This document shows positions 24,351-33,792 of a DNA stretch of 64,000 bases, in pieces. Both the position numbers and the translations under genes were made by a program. Source of the DNA: Verrucomicrobiota bacterium (lineage in GTDB: Bacteria; Verrucomicrobiota; Verrucomicrobiia; Limisphaerales; UBA9464); contig CANGKZ010000011.1 of the NCBI GenBank assembly GCA_947454705.1, positions 1 through 64,000 of the forward strand, written 5' to 3'. Each line of letters begins with the position of its first letter. Within the stretch, counting starts at the first letter, position 1. The notes under the pieces are model-generated. The model was not told where the DNA came from. It did no database searches and saw only the letters and a list, made by a program, of their open reading frames with translations.

Positions 24351-24401
24351 TCGACATTCACCTTGGCAAGGTGACGCTCTACCAGGCTGAGCTACACTCG
24401 C
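24325..24401 (-). tRNA. tRNA-Gly (anticodon GCC)
   Basis: The minus strand folds as a complete tRNA. The acceptor stem is GCGAGTG/CACTCGC and the D arm GCTCAGCCTGGTAGAGC. The anticodon stem-loop is TCACC TTGCCAA GGTGA with anticodon GCC, and the T arm contains GGTTCGAATCC. The CCA is encoded (TCCA, discriminator T). Its 3' end faces the island. Confidence 0.95.
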
Positions 24402-24469
24402 ATCCGAACGGCGGCCGGTGTAATGCGGGAATGGCGGGAAGATTGCAAGCGGACTTTTTAAAATCGTTT

Positions 24470-25249
24470 TCAGATCCACCCGCGAAGTCGGTAGTAGATC
24501 AGTCCGACTTGCTCGTGCATCCAGAACCGCATGAGCTCGAATCCGCGCACCGAAGGAACCACGCGCCAGGAGTCCTTGGGGTCCAAACTGTCGAGGCCGA
24601 GGAACTCCGCGCCCGCCGGAATGACCGTCATGCCCTGCTTCCGAAACAGGGCCTCGGCGCGCCTCAAATGGTACCCCGAGGTCACCAGGACAACCTTGGT
24701 CCACTTCTTTTCCCGCGCCAGACGGATGGCGCGCTCCGATTCCACGCGGGTGTCGGAACACATGCCCAGCGGATAAACCGTTCCGGCAGGCAAATGCCAC
24801 GCCTTGATCCATTCGGTCAGCATTTCGGAATCAGGCCGGCGGACCTCGGAGACTTCGTAAAAGTTTCCCCCAAGCACGAGGGCATTGGCTCCCGTGGATT
24901 TGGAAAGCTCGATGGCCAGCAGGATTCGGTCGGCCGCTTCCCCGACGCCGAAATGGAGCGGTGACCGTGCCGTGTAGCTGTGGGTGCCACCGAGCATCAC
25001 CACCGCGTCGGCGCGCGTGGGCCAGGGCCGGGTCAGGGGATCGTAGGGCCGCTCCAATTCGGCGAGCAGGCGGGCGGGAATGTTGGTTCCCCCAATGACG
25101 TGGATGAACACCGCCAGCAGCGCCGGAAAAAATGCGGCTAGGATCCGTCCGCGGATCAACTGAACCACTGCGGCGATCCACAGCGTCAACCAAAGCAGCC
25201 CGATGGGTTGCAACAGCGCGTCGAGCGAATGCTGAATCGATTCCTGCAC
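24470..25249 (-). CDS. YdcF/ElyC-family (DUF218) membrane protein
   Basis: A protein of 259 aa. Two N-terminal membrane segments (about 13-32 and 36-53) are followed by a DUF218 domain (about 75-245) with VVMLGGTHSY, ANALVLGGNF, DTRVESERAIRLAREKKW and KVVLVTSGYHLRRAEALFRKQG, the conserved blocks of the SanA/YdcF/ElyC family. E. coli members affect envelope barrier function and peptidoglycan or carrier-lipid metabolism. The gene lies upstream of the tRNA and downstream of a lytic transglycosylase gene on the same strand, which fits a cell-wall context. Confidence 0.88.
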   Translation of the reverse strand: MQESIQHSLDALLQPIGLLWLTLWIAAVVQLIRGRILAAFFPALLAVFIHVIGGTNIPARLLAELERPYDPLTRPWPTRADAVVMLGGTHSYTARSPLHFGVGEAADRILLAIELSKSTGANALVLGGNFYEVSEVRRPDSEMLTEWIKAWHLPAGTVYPLGMCSDTRVESERAIRLAREKKWTKVVLVTSGYHLRRAEALFRKQGMTVIPAGAEFLGLDSLDPKDSWRVVPSVRGFELMRFWMHEQVGLIYYRLRGWI

Positions 25250-25281
25250 GCCGGAAGTCTAGCGCGCCTTGGAACGGGGAA

Positions 25282-25830
25282 CTAGCGGAAGTCGGTGCGG
25301 TATTCGGCGTAACGTTGGCGGATCGCATCGACGTACGCACGCGTGGACGGAAATCCAATCTGGGCGCGAAACGCCGCGCTGTTGGTCCGCGCCGGGCCGG
25401 TCATCCACTTCAAGACGTTCCCACGGCCCGCGTTGTAATCGGCAAGCGCGTAGGTGACCGGGTCATCGGTCGTTGAATAACGCCGCATCACTTTCGACAG
25501 GTAGTACGCTCCCGCGAGGGTGTTGGTGCGCGGGTCGAACACGTGTTCGTGCGCGAACCCTGTGAGGTGCATGGATCCGGCCCACTCGTGCGCGGCTTCG
25601 TCCATGAGCTGCATCAGGCCGATCTCGCCCGCCTTGCCCACGGCGTTGGGATCGAAGTCGCTTTCCTTCCAGATCACCGCCTTCACCAACGCCGGAGGAA
25701 GCTGGTACTTCAGCGCCGCTTCACGAATGAGCGGATTGAACCGGCGCTCCTTGTGTTGACGCCAGAACCAGAGCGCCGCGCCGTCGAAGGCGAGCACCAG
25801 CACCAGGATGAAAATCCAGCGTCGAACCAC
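25282..25830 (-). CDS. Lytic transglycosylase (Slt domain)
   Basis: The GTG at 25830 gives about 182 aa with an N-terminal membrane anchor (RRWIFILVLVLAFDGAALWFW). The longer ORF from 25971 would overlap the divergent gene at 25941. The Slt domain (about 40-180) has the catalytic Glu in WKESDF, followed by GEIGLMQLM, the TNTLAGAYYLSKV helix and ALADYNAGRGNVLKW. Such enzymes cleave the glycan strands of peptidoglycan in the periplasm. It precedes the YdcF-family gene by 32 bp, so the two probably form an operon. Confidence 0.88.
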   Translation of the reverse strand: MVRRWIFILVLVLAFDGAALWFWRQHKERRFNPLIREAALKYQLPPALVKAVIWKESDFDPNAVGKAGEIGLMQLMDEAAHEWAGSMHLTGFAHEHVFDPRTNTLAGAYYLSKVMRRYSTTDDPVTYALADYNAGRGNVLKWMTGPARTNSAAFRAQIGFPSTRAYVDAIRQRYAEYRTDFR

Positions 25831-25940
25831 GCCATCACCCTGAGCAGGGTTTCTGAAAATCGCACGCCGGAATGCATCGGTATCGATTCCGAGGCTGACA
25901 ACCGCAACGCCGCTGCTGAGACTCACCGCACCAAACTCCC

Positions 25941-26900
25941 ATGCTCCCCTCCCGACGTTCGTTCCTCGCATCGACCGCAGCGGCAGCGGCTGCGTCCATC
26001 GCCGCCCCTGTGGCCACCCTCACCTCGCACGCCGCCACCGCGCGCAAGCCCAAGGTTCAGCTCGGCATCGCCAGTTACAGCTACTGGCATTTCCGGGATC
26101 CGAAGGTGAGCATCGAAGGCGTGGTGGAACGCGCCGCCGCGTTGGGCGTGGCCGGCGTCGATGTGCTGCACCGCCAGATGGATCTCCCCGAAAAGGAACC
26201 GCTCACTGCCGCGCATCGCGCCTATCTCTCCCGACTTAAACGCCACGCCGCGCGCCACGGAGTGAGCTATTGCTGCCTCAGCATTCACCAGGATTTCGTG
26301 GATCCCGATCCCGCGTTTCTCCGCGCGCAGATTGCCCATACGCACAAATGCATCGAGATTGCATCGGCCCTCGGCATCGGCGTGCTGCGGCTCAACTCGG
26401 GGCGATGGAACACGATCAAAGATTTCGACGACCTCATGAAGGCGCGCGGCATCGAGCCGGTGCTGGCGGGCTATACCGAGGACGATGGATTCAAGTGGTG
26501 CATCGACTGCCTGCAGCAGTGCCTCGACAAGGCGGCTGAACACGGCGTCATCCTTGCGGTGGAAAACCACTGGGGCCTCACCCGCTCGGTCGAAGGGCTC
26601 CTCCGCATCACCGATGCGATCCAATCCCCGTGGCTCGGCATCCTGATGGACACCGGAAACTTCCTCGAAAACCCGTACGACAAACTGGTGCGCATTGCCG
26701 CACGAACCGTTTACGTGCAGGCCAAGACCTACCCGGGCGGGGGCGAATGGTACACGCTCGATCTCGATTACCCGCGCATCGCCGGGATCCTGGCCGATGC
26801 GGGATACTCCGGCTGGATCGCCCTCGAAATGGAGGGCAAAGAGAACCCGGAGATCGCGGTTCCGAAGAGTATTTCGATGCTGCGCAAGGCCTTCCAGTAA
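25941..26900 (+). CDS. Tat-exported sugar phosphate isomerase/epimerase-like protein
   Basis: A protein of 319 aa. The N-terminus has a twin-arginine signal (SRRSFLAS then an Ala-rich core, about residues 4-32). The rest is a xylose-isomerase-like TIM barrel (AP-endonuclease family 2): [13 protein letters not shown], a Glu in [26 protein letters not shown] and WIALEMEG, where the acidic and His residues usually bind metal. Substrate cannot be predicted. Secreted members of this family are common in Planctomycetes and Verrucomicrobia. It is divergent from the lytic transglycosylase gene with about 110 bp between them. Confidence 0.87.
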   Translation: MLPSRRSFLASTAAAAAASIAAPVATLTSHAATARKPKVQLGIASYSYWHFRDPKVSIEGVVERAAALGVAGVDVLHRQMDLPEKEPLTAAHRAYLSRLKRHAARHGVSYCCLSIHQDFVDPDPAFLRAQIAHTHKCIEIASALGIGVLRLNSGRWNTIKDFDDLMKARGIEPVLAGYTEDDGFKWCIDCLQQCLDKAAEHGVILAVENHWGLTRSVEGLLRITDAIQSPWLGILMDTGNFLENPYDKLVRIAARTVYVQAKTYPGGGEWYTLDLDYPRIAGILADAGYSGWIALEMEGKENPEIAVPKSISMLRKAFQ

Positions 26901-27004
26901 CCTGCAACGATTGCGAAAAACCTTCGCTTGCACTCAAAAAACGCAGGTGTTATTGCTTTGTCATACAGCACGTCACCACTGGGCTAACCCTTTTACCCAC
27001 TGTC

Positions 27005-27847
27005 ATGTCCACCTATCCAAATTCGCAGCGAACCTCGCTTCAGCGGGGCTTCACCCTCATTGAGCTGCTCGTCGTGATCGCGATCATCGCGATTCTCGCC
27101 GGCATGCTCCTTCCCGGTCTCGCCAAGGCCAAGCAGAAGGCCCAAGGCATTCTGTGCATGAGCAACGGCAAGCAAATGGGCCTGTCGTACAATTTGTTCT
27201 GCGGAGACAACCAGGACGTTCTCCCGGGCAACCTGGACGGCGGCACCGGAGCTGCGCAGACGAACCTCACCTGGTGCGTCGGCTGGCTCGACAACACCAC
27301 CTACACCCCGGACAACACCAACACCGCCTTCCTGATGAACTCGCAGCTCGGCCGTTATGCCGGTGCGGTGGGTGTGTACAAGTGCCCGGCGGATCGCAGC
27401 TTGAACCGCGGCAAGACCGGTATTCCCCGCGTTCGTTCGATCTCGATGAACGGTTACCTCGGTGAACGCGGTGGCCCTTACACCGCTGGTTTCACCCAGT
27501 TCAAGAAGCTCGGCGACATCCAGAAGGCCTCCGGCACCTGGGTGTTCATCGACGAGCGCGAAGACGGCATCAACGACGGCTGGTTCGCGGTCAACATGGA
27601 CGGCTATGATCCGATCCGCCCCACCGCCTACACCATCGTCGACTTCCCCGCGAGCTACCACAACGGCGCAGGCGGTCTGTCCTTCGTGGACGGTCACTCC
27701 GAAATCCGCAAGTGGCTCGATCCCCGCACCCGTCCGGTGCTCCGCTTCGGTCAGGCTCTGAGCCTCGGCCAGGCCTCGCCCAACAACCTCGACGTGGCGT
27801 GGCTCCAGGAGCGCACCTCGGTCAAGGTGACCGGTGCCACCCGCTGA
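27005..27847 (+). CDS. Prepilin-type (type II secretion pseudopilin-like) protein 1
   Basis: ATG 27005 gives 280 aa; the long upstream ORF extension overlaps the previous gene and is spurious. The class III signal ([18 protein letters not shown]) lies at residues 14-31, to be cut after Gly by a prepilin peptidase. The body has the [16 protein letters not shown] helix and paired cysteines. Near the C-terminus is H-X9-DG ([12 protein letters not shown]), the marker of the PVC pseudopilin family. A perfect terminator follows. The window has three further members and no secretion ATPase, so these may serve a machinery encoded elsewhere. Confidence 0.9.
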   Translation: MSTYPNSQRTSLQRGFTLIELLVVIAIIAILAGMLLPGLAKAKQKAQGILCMSNGKQMGLSYNLFCGDNQDVLPGNLDGGTGAAQTNLTWCVGWLDNTTYTPDNTNTAFLMNSQLGRYAGAVGVYKCPADRSLNRGKTGIPRVRSISMNGYLGERGGPYTAGFTQFKKLGDIQKASGTWVFIDEREDGINDGWFAVNMDGYDPIRPTAYTIVDFPASYHNGAGGLSFVDGHSEIRKWLDPRTRPVLRFGQALSLGQASPNNLDVAWLQERTSVKVTGATR

Positions 27848-27879
27848 TCCGGCTCGCCGGGTCGGTTCAACGACTTCGA

Positions 27880-27909
27880 AATGGTTCGCGGCAACGCGAA
27901 CCATTTTTT
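27880..27909 (+). terminator. Intrinsic terminator after pseudopilin 1
   Basis: AATGGTTCGCG, loop GCAA, CGCGAACCATT, then T residues. A perfect 11-bp stem, 33 bp after the stop codon at 27847. Confidence 0.9.
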
Positions 27910-27996
27910 GTGCCCCGAGGGAAACGGAAGCCGCGCGGTAAATCCCGGGCATCCGGCCCTGAAAACCGGTGCTGGCCAGCGCGGCCGGATCGGCGA

Positions 27997-29466
27997 ATGG
28001 TAACCCCAACTCACATGCCTCCCGTTTCCTCCCCACGAAACCCGCCGACCGCCGGTGCGGGGACGTTTCCTTCGCGGATTCCCCGGTGGCTCATGCTGGC
28101 CGTGGCGGGAACCGTGTTGGCCTTGGGGGTGCAATTGGCGACGCGCCCTCCTGCGCTTCCGGTTGCTCCGCTGGACCATCCCGAGCGGCTCGATTCGATG
28201 GTGCGTGCGCACGTGGAGGAACTGCAGGCCCAGGTTCGAAATCGTCCGCGCTCCGCCGAGACCCGTGCCATTCTGGGAATCGCCTACGCTGCCAACGGAC
28301 TCTGGAAGGAGGCCCGACAAACCTTTCTCGAAACTGCCCGGCAGGATCCCTCCGAGCCGCTCGCCCCAATGTACGCCGCGGTTGCGCTCGAGGAGCAATC
28401 GGACACCCAAGGCGCGTTGCAGGAATTTCGGGCCCTCACCACCCGATTCCCCGGGTTTCCCCAGGGTTGGTACCGGGTGGGCGAGGTGAGTCTCCGGGCC
28501 GGCGAGCTGGACGCTGCGGAAACCGCGTTTCAGCAGCTCGTCCGTCTCGCGCCGAAGGAATGGCGCGGGCCTGCCGGACTCGGCGAAATCCAACTCAAAC
28601 GGGGCCGTGCGGCGGAGGCTGTCCCACTTTTGGAACAGGCGGTTTCCCTCGACCGAACGGCCCGGCCCGCGCTGTACCTGCTCGGGCAGGCGTATCGTCA
28701 GATTGGACGCACGAATGAGGCGCGCATTGCCATTGCTGCGGGAAGCGGGGAATCGCGACAGCCCATGCCCGATCCCTGGGGCGAACAGGCGCCGAATCAT
28801 ATCCGCGCCCTGCAGGAACTATTGCTTCAGGCCAACGCGCTGTCGTCGGAAGGCCGACCCGACCTCGCGGTCCGATTGCTCAAAAAGGCGGTGCCATTTC
28901 ATCCAGGACATCCGGGACTGCTGAATCAGCTCGCCGTCGCGTTGAATCGGTCGGGGCATCCCGCCGAGGCGCTGCCCATTCTCGATCGATTGATTCAGCA
29001 GGATCCCACCGCCACCACGCCGAGGATCACGCGGGTGTACACGCACGACCTCATGGGCAATGCCGCCGCAGGAATGCAGGATGCCCGCGAAGCCATTCGA
29101 CTCTCGCCCCGGCTCGCGCAGGCGCATCTGGCCCTGGCCGATGCCCTCCTGGCCGCCGAGCGCGATGCCGAGGCGGTGGCCGCATTGCAAACCGCCAGCG
29201 AGTGCGATCCGGGCAACGCCGAAATCCACGTGGAAATCGCCGAGATCACCTGGCGAAACCTCGGAAACAAAACCGCGGCCCTCGGGCATCTTCAGCAGTC
29301 GATTGAACTCAACCCGGCGCTCGTTCGCGCGCAGTTTCTTCTGGGCTCGCTCCAGCTTGAACTGGGAGACCGCGACGCCGCACGGAAGACCGTTGCAATC
29401 CTCCGTCGACTCGCCCCCGATTCACGCGAGGTGCTCGATCTGGAGCGTGCGGTTGTGCAGCCATGA
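27997..29466 (+). CDS. Membrane-anchored TPR-repeat protein
   Basis: About 489 aa from ATG 27997 (ATG 28015 is an alternative). One N-terminal membrane segment (RWLMLAVAGTVLALGVQLA) is followed by TPR-type repeats to the end, for example AILGIAYAANGLWKEARQTF, GWYRVGEVSLRAGELDAAETAF and AALGHLQQSIELNPALVRAQ. TPR arrays mediate protein-protein contacts, here probably periplasmic. The stop overlaps the start of the CRTAC1-type gene by four bases (ATGA); such TPR/CRTAC1 pairs recur in these phyla and suggest a complex. Confidence 0.85.
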   Translation: MVTPTHMPPVSSPRNPPTAGAGTFPSRIPRWLMLAVAGTVLALGVQLATRPPALPVAPLDHPERLDSMVRAHVEELQAQVRNRPRSAETRAILGIAYAANGLWKEARQTFLETARQDPSEPLAPMYAAVALEEQSDTQGALQEFRALTTRFPGFPQGWYRVGEVSLRAGELDAAETAFQQLVRLAPKEWRGPAGLGEIQLKRGRAAEAVPLLEQAVSLDRTARPALYLLGQAYRQIGRTNEARIAIAAGSGESRQPMPDPWGEQAPNHIRALQELLLQANALSSEGRPDLAVRLLKKAVPFHPGHPGLLNQLAVALNRSGHPAEALPILDRLIQQDPTATTPRITRVYTHDLMGNAAAGMQDAREAIRLSPRLAQAHLALADALLAAERDAEAVAALQTASECDPGNAEIHVEIAEITWRNLGNKTAALGHLQQSIELNPALVRAQFLLGSLQLELGDRDAARKTVAILRRLAPDSREVLDLERAVVQP

Positions 29467-31259
29467 GTCCGCACGTTTCTCAACAGCGATCGCGCCGCTG
29501 GCTCGCAGCAGCCGGACTCGTTGTCACGGCCGTTGTCTTTTCTGCCTGTCGACAACCGCCTGAATCGGCCGCCCCTCCAGTCGCCGCCAAACAGGTTCCG
29601 TCATCGACCCAGGTGTCGACGGGAACTGGGGCATCGAGGCCGGTGGAGCGTCCATGGTTTACAAATGTAGCCGAAGGGAGCGGTCTCACCTTTCGGCACC
29701 GATCCGGGGCCGCCGGTCGATACTGGTTGCCGGAGATGGAAACCGGCGGCGTGGGGTTGATCGACTACGATGGAGACGGACTGTTGGATGTCGTGTGCAT
29801 CAACGGAGGATCCCTCGATCCGCAGAAGCCGGCGGCACCCGGCCACCGGCTGTACCGCAATCTGGGGAATTGGAAATTTGCAGATGTCACCGCGTCCGCA
29901 GGACTGAACATCGCCAGCGGCTACGGCATGGGATGCGCCGTGGCGGACTACGATGGGGATGGCCGGCCCGATCTCTACATCACCCAGCTCGGTTCCAATT
30001 GGCTGTTTCACAATCGGGGCAACGGAACGTTTGAAGACGTCACCGCAAAAGCCGGTGTCGCGGTGAATTCCTGGAGCACGAGTGCGGCGTTTGTGGATTA
30101 CGACGGCGACGGAAAGCTCGATCTCCTTGTGGTGAACTACGTGAAGTGGTCGCCCGCCGTGGAAATGGAATGCTTCTCGGCGGGCGGACGCCGCGACTAC
30201 TGCTCGCCCAAGAATTACAACGCACCGGCCCCGGCAAACCTGTTTCACAATCGGGGCGATGGAACCTTCGAGGATGTCACCCATGCCGCCGGAATCGATC
30301 GTGCCTACGGAAACGGATTCGGCGTGGCGACCGGGGATTTCAACCGCGACGGGCGGATCGATTTCTTCATCTCCAACGACGCAACGCCGAACCAACTTTG
30401 GTTGAACCAGGGCGGCGGGAAATTTGTGGATGATGCCCCGCTGCGCGGGTGCGCTTTGAACTCGATGGGAGTGCCCCGCGCGGGCATGGGCGTGGTGGCC
30501 TTCGATGTGATGCAGCGCGGTTGGCTGGACCTGTTCATCACGCATCTGGTCGGGGAAGGGAATGGGCTGTTTCTCAATCAGTCCGGTGCGTATCTGGATT
30601 CCGTTTCCGCCGACGGTCCCATGGCGGGAAGTCTGCCGTTCACCGGATTTGGAGTCGGATTTGCGGACTTCAATCTCGATGGGGAACCCGATCTGTACGT
30701 GGCCAACGGACGGGTGCGACTTGGAGGCCGGGACTGGAGTGCGACCGATCCTTACGCCGAGCCGAACTCGTTGCATCGCGGTCTGGGGGGCGGACGCTTC
30801 AAGCTCGTGGAACCTGCCGGCGGAACGGCCGAACCTCTCATTGCCACAAGTCGTGGTCTCGCCATCGGCGATCTCGACAACGACGGCGCGCCGGATCTGG
30901 TGGTGATCAATCGCGACGGACCGGTTCACCTGCTTCGGAACCTGAATGGAGGATCTTCCACTGCGAAGTGGATCGGATTTCAGCCTCTGGATCGCTTTGG
31001 ACGGGAGTGCCGGAACGCCCTGTTCCGATTGGAGGCGGGTGGAAAACTTCAGTGGCGTCAGCATCAACCCAATGAGGGATACTGCTCCAGCCAGGATCCC
31101 CGGGTGCATTTTGGACTGGGTTTGAAGTCAGCCAACGCGCGGCTGTGGGTGCGGTGGGCCGATGGAACCGCAGAGGATTTCGGAGTTCGCGATGCCGGCC
31201 GGGTGTACCAAATTCGGGCAGGAACCGGAAAGCCGGCCCCGGGCATCTTTGGCTGGTAG
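29463..31259 (+). CDS. CRTAC1-family FG-GAP/VCBS and ASPIC/UnbV protein
   Basis: A protein of 598 aa with an N-terminal export signal (about residues 12-28, ending VFSAC, possibly a lipobox). Repeated calcium-binding-like motifs DYDGDGLLD, DYDGDGRPD, DYDGDGKLD, DFNRDGRID and DLDNDGAPD mark FG-GAP/VCBS repeats of a beta-propeller. The C-terminal 110 residues resemble the ASPIC/UnbV domain (HQPNEGYCSSQDPRVHFGLG). Likely extracellular or surface-bound; ligand unknown. It is co-translated with the TPR gene. Confidence 0.9.
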   Translation: MSPHVSQQRSRRWLAAAGLVVTAVVFSACRQPPESAAPPVAAKQVPSSTQVSTGTGASRPVERPWFTNVAEGSGLTFRHRSGAAGRYWLPEMETGGVGLIDYDGDGLLDVVCINGGSLDPQKPAAPGHRLYRNLGNWKFADVTASAGLNIASGYGMGCAVADYDGDGRPDLYITQLGSNWLFHNRGNGTFEDVTAKAGVAVNSWSTSAAFVDYDGDGKLDLLVVNYVKWSPAVEMECFSAGGRRDYCSPKNYNAPAPANLFHNRGDGTFEDVTHAAGIDRAYGNGFGVATGDFNRDGRIDFFISNDATPNQLWLNQGGGKFVDDAPLRGCALNSMGVPRAGMGVVAFDVMQRGWLDLFITHLVGEGNGLFLNQSGAYLDSVSADGPMAGSLPFTGFGVGFADFNLDGEPDLYVANGRVRLGGRDWSATDPYAEPNSLHRGLGGGRFKLVEPAGGTAEPLIATSRGLAIGDLDNDGAPDLVVINRDGPVHLLRNLNGGSSTAKWIGFQPLDRFGRECRNALFRLEAGGKLQWRQHQPNEGYCSSQDPRVHFGLGLKSANARLWVRWADGTAEDFGVRDAGRVYQIRAGTGKPAPGIFGW

Positions 31260-31332
31260 GAGGGGACGGAACCCTGGAAGCGGTGGCTCCATTCGCATTG
31301 ACCAGCGGGCGTCCCTCGGTAGTTTTACGCTC

Positions 31333-31761
31333 ATGCACACGCCCCGTGGTTTTATTTCAGGTACATTGCTGCCCTTGTTGGTCGGCGCACTGTTGATGGG
31401 TTGCGGTTCGAAGGATGAAACCGCGGCCAAGAAGGTGGACGTCGCCGCCCAGGTGTCGCAGCTCAAAGGCAACTCCGATGCCAAGGCTGGCGCGCTCACT
31501 GAGCTGGCCGCCGGCGGGCCGAATTCCGCTGGTGCGGTCAACGACATCATCCCGCTGCTCAAGGACGACGACCACGTGGTTCGCCGTCTTGCCGCCTACG
31601 CGCTCTGCCAAATCGGTCCCGCAGCCAAGGCTGCTCTTCCGGCGCTGAAGGAGCTGATGAACGATCCCGACACCAGCACCGGCACCACTGCGTTGAATGC
31701 AATCAACGCGATTGATCCGGCCAACGCCGGTGCGGTGAAGGTGCTCAACGTGACCCGTTGA
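31333..31761 (+). CDS. Small HEAT-like lipoprotein
   Basis: About 142 aa from ATG 31333. The lipobox is VGALLMGC (lipidated Cys near residue 23). The rest is two or three HEAT-type helical repeats: ALTELAAGGPNSAGAVNDIIPLL, VVRRLAAYALCQIGPAAKAALPAL and TTALNAINAIDPANAGAVKVL. Probably a protein-binding scaffold on a membrane. The pseudopilin gene follows 21 bp downstream, so the two are probably co-transcribed. The ORF track start at 31162 overlaps the previous gene and lacks a signal. Confidence 0.78.
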   Translation: MHTPRGFISGTLLPLLVGALLMGCGSKDETAAKKVDVAAQVSQLKGNSDAKAGALTELAAGGPNSAGAVNDIIPLLKDDDHVVRRLAAYALCQIGPAAKAALPALKELMNDPDTSTGTTALNAINAIDPANAGAVKVLNVTR

Positions 31762-31782
31762 AGCGGCCGACCTTTTCGACCC

Positions 31783-32589
31783 ATGAACCCAACCCAAATG
31801 AAGACCCGCAGACCCGCGGGATTCACCCTGATTGAGCTGCTCGTCGTGATCGCGATCATCGCGATTCTTGCGGGCATGCTCCTCCCCGCACTCGCCAAGG
31901 CAAAGACGAAGGCCCAGGGCATCGCCTGCTTGAACAACACCAAGCAGCTGATGCTCGGCTGGAACCTCTACGCCGGCGATTACAACGATGCCATCTGCCC
32001 CAGCGGCGGTTTGGATCACCTCGTCACCACCGCCCGGGCCGACAAAAATTACGGCAAGGAAAACCAGTGGTGCATGGGCACCATGGATCGTTTTCCGGAT
32101 TGCACCAACACCGTCCTCATTCAGGACTCCCTGCTATACAAGTACATCAACAGTCTCTCGGTGTATAAGTGCCCGGCGGATCGTTCCACGGCCAAGGACA
32201 AGGGCACCAAAAACTCGGCCCCGGTGGTGCGCAGTCTCTCCATGACCTGCTGGATGAATCCTCTGACCCCGTGGTCTGGCGGACGGTTCTTTAAGAAGGT
32301 GGCCGACATCGTTGAGCCCTCCCCGGCCGGTTGCTGGGTGGTGATCGACGAGAACCCTTCGTCGATCAACGACGGTTGGTTCGTGGTGCCCGCCTCTGGC
32401 AATGACTGGGTGGATTACCCGGCCACGTATCACAACAAGGCCGGCGGTCTTTCCTTCGCGGATGGCCACTCCGAAATCCGCAAGTGGCGCGATAAAGTCG
32501 TGCTCGGCTATCCGAAGCTCTCGGGCACCAGCGACAAGGGGGCCGACGACTTCAAGTGGCTCCAGGAACGCAGCACCCGCCCGCTCTGA
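31783..32589 (+). CDS. Prepilin-type protein 2
   Basis: A protein of 268 aa. The class III signal [18 protein letters not shown] is followed by [18 protein letters not shown]9-DG is present ([12 protein letters not shown]) and is followed by HSEIRKW as in protein 1. The DNA encoding the N-terminal helix is almost identical to that of the other copies. A strong terminator follows the gene. Confidence 0.9.
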   Translation: MNPTQMKTRRPAGFTLIELLVVIAIIAILAGMLLPALAKAKTKAQGIACLNNTKQLMLGWNLYAGDYNDAICPSGGLDHLVTTARADKNYGKENQWCMGTMDRFPDCTNTVLIQDSLLYKYINSLSVYKCPADRSTAKDKGTKNSAPVVRSLSMTCWMNPLTPWSGGRFFKKVADIVEPSPAGCWVVIDENPSSINDGWFVVPASGNDWVDYPATYHNKAGGLSFADGHSEIRKWRDKVVLGYPKLSGTSDKGADDFKWLQERSTRPL

Positions 32590-32629
32590 GCGCGGCGTTG
32601 TTTCCGATTCATCTCAATCATTCATTCTC

Positions 32630-32660
32630 ACAGGCCCGCCCCCGCGGCGGGCCTGTTTTG
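32630..32660 (+). terminator. Intrinsic terminator after pseudopilin 2
   Basis: ACAGGCCCGCC, loop CCCGC, GGCGGGCCTGT, then TTTG. An 11-bp GC-rich stem, 40 bp after the stop codon. Confidence 0.88.
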
Positions 32661-32740
32661 TTTTCAGCAGGTTCTCAGGAATCCATCACGTCTCCGATTT
32701 CGTTCATGACGTCGCAGCGCGGCGACGGTATTTCTTCGGG

Positions 32741-33691
32741 ATGCGTTCCCCGTTTTCCAGTTCCGCTTCGACCGGCGTATCGCTCGTTGCCGGCGTCCTG
32801 ACCTTCGCGGCTTCTGTGGTGGCCGTTTCGGCGGCTTCCGCGACCGGCATTACTCATTCGTTCATCGCCTTTGGGGGCGAGACCCGGATGGTCGATGCCA
32901 CCGGAAAGACGGTGTGGACCTATCCCCAGGGCACGCGCGACGGCTACGTGCTTCCGAACGGCAACGTGCTCCTCACGCTTTCGAAGAGCGATACCCACAA
33001 GGGTGGCGCGGTGGTGGAGGTCACGCGGGACGGACGCGAGGTGTTCCACTGGGAAGGGACGCAGTCCGAGGTGAACACCGCCCAGCGGCTCAAGAACGGC
33101 AACACGATGGTGACCGAGGCGGGAGCCAAGCCGCGCATCCTGGAACTCGACAAGTCCGGGCTGGTGAAGGTGGAGGTGGCGCTGCAATGCCAGACCACCA
33201 ATCACCACATGGAGAGCCGCATGACCCGCAAGCTGGCCAACGGCAACTACCTCGTGCCGCAGCTCCTCGACAAGGTGGTTCGCGAGTACAATCCCGCCGG
33301 CAAGATCGTGTGGGAATACCGCACGCCCGATGAACCCGCGGAATCTTGGCCTTTTACGGCGATCCGCCTCTCGAACGGGAACACCGTGATCAATCTCACC
33401 CACGGCAACCACACGGTGGAAGTGAACAAGAAGGGCGAGATTGTCTGGCACCTGACCAACGCCGATCTTCCGCAGCCGTACCTGAAGGATCCGTGCGGCG
33501 CGCAGCGTCTGCCGAACGGCAACGTGGTGATCACCAGCTACGCCGCGGGCGATCAGACCGTGAAACTGCTCGAATTGAACCGCGACAAGAAGATCGTCTG
33601 GACCTACGAGGAGCCGAAGCGCGGAGGCATCCACCATTTCCAAATCCTCGACACCAACGGCAAGCCCATCGCCGGCGAACCGCTGAAATAA
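32741..33691 (+). CDS. Secreted beta-propeller (PQQ/WD-like) protein
   Basis: ATG 32741 gives 316 aa with a signal peptide (SLVAGVLTFAASVVAVSAASA). The mature part is at least five repeats centred on LxNGNxxVT: LPNGNVLLTL, LKNGNTMVTE, LANGNYLVPQ, LSNGNTVINL and LPNGNVVITS, each followed by a strand ending in IVW or VEV. This is a six-bladed-type propeller resembling PQQ-like or arylsulfotransferase-type folds; no catalytic residues can be assigned. It stands alone between a terminator and the convergent DUF1501 gene. Confidence 0.8.
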   Translation: MRSPFSSSASTGVSLVAGVLTFAASVVAVSAASATGITHSFIAFGGETRMVDATGKTVWTYPQGTRDGYVLPNGNVLLTLSKSDTHKGGAVVEVTRDGREVFHWEGTQSEVNTAQRLKNGNTMVTEAGAKPRILELDKSGLVKVEVALQCQTTNHHMESRMTRKLANGNYLVPQLLDKVVREYNPAGKIVWEYRTPDEPAESWPFTAIRLSNGNTVINLTHGNHTVEVNKKGEIVWHLTNADLPQPYLKDPCGAQRLPNGNVVITSYAAGDQTVKLLELNRDKKIVWTYEEPKRGGIHHFQILDTNGKPIAGEPLK

Positions 33692-33792
33692 CGCAGCGCT
33701 GCGCGGTGTTCCGCGCGAAGGGGATTTCAGTCACGCCGCCGTGATCGAAGTCCCAATCTGCCAGCTCCCATCTCCCATCTGCTCCCCGTTTT

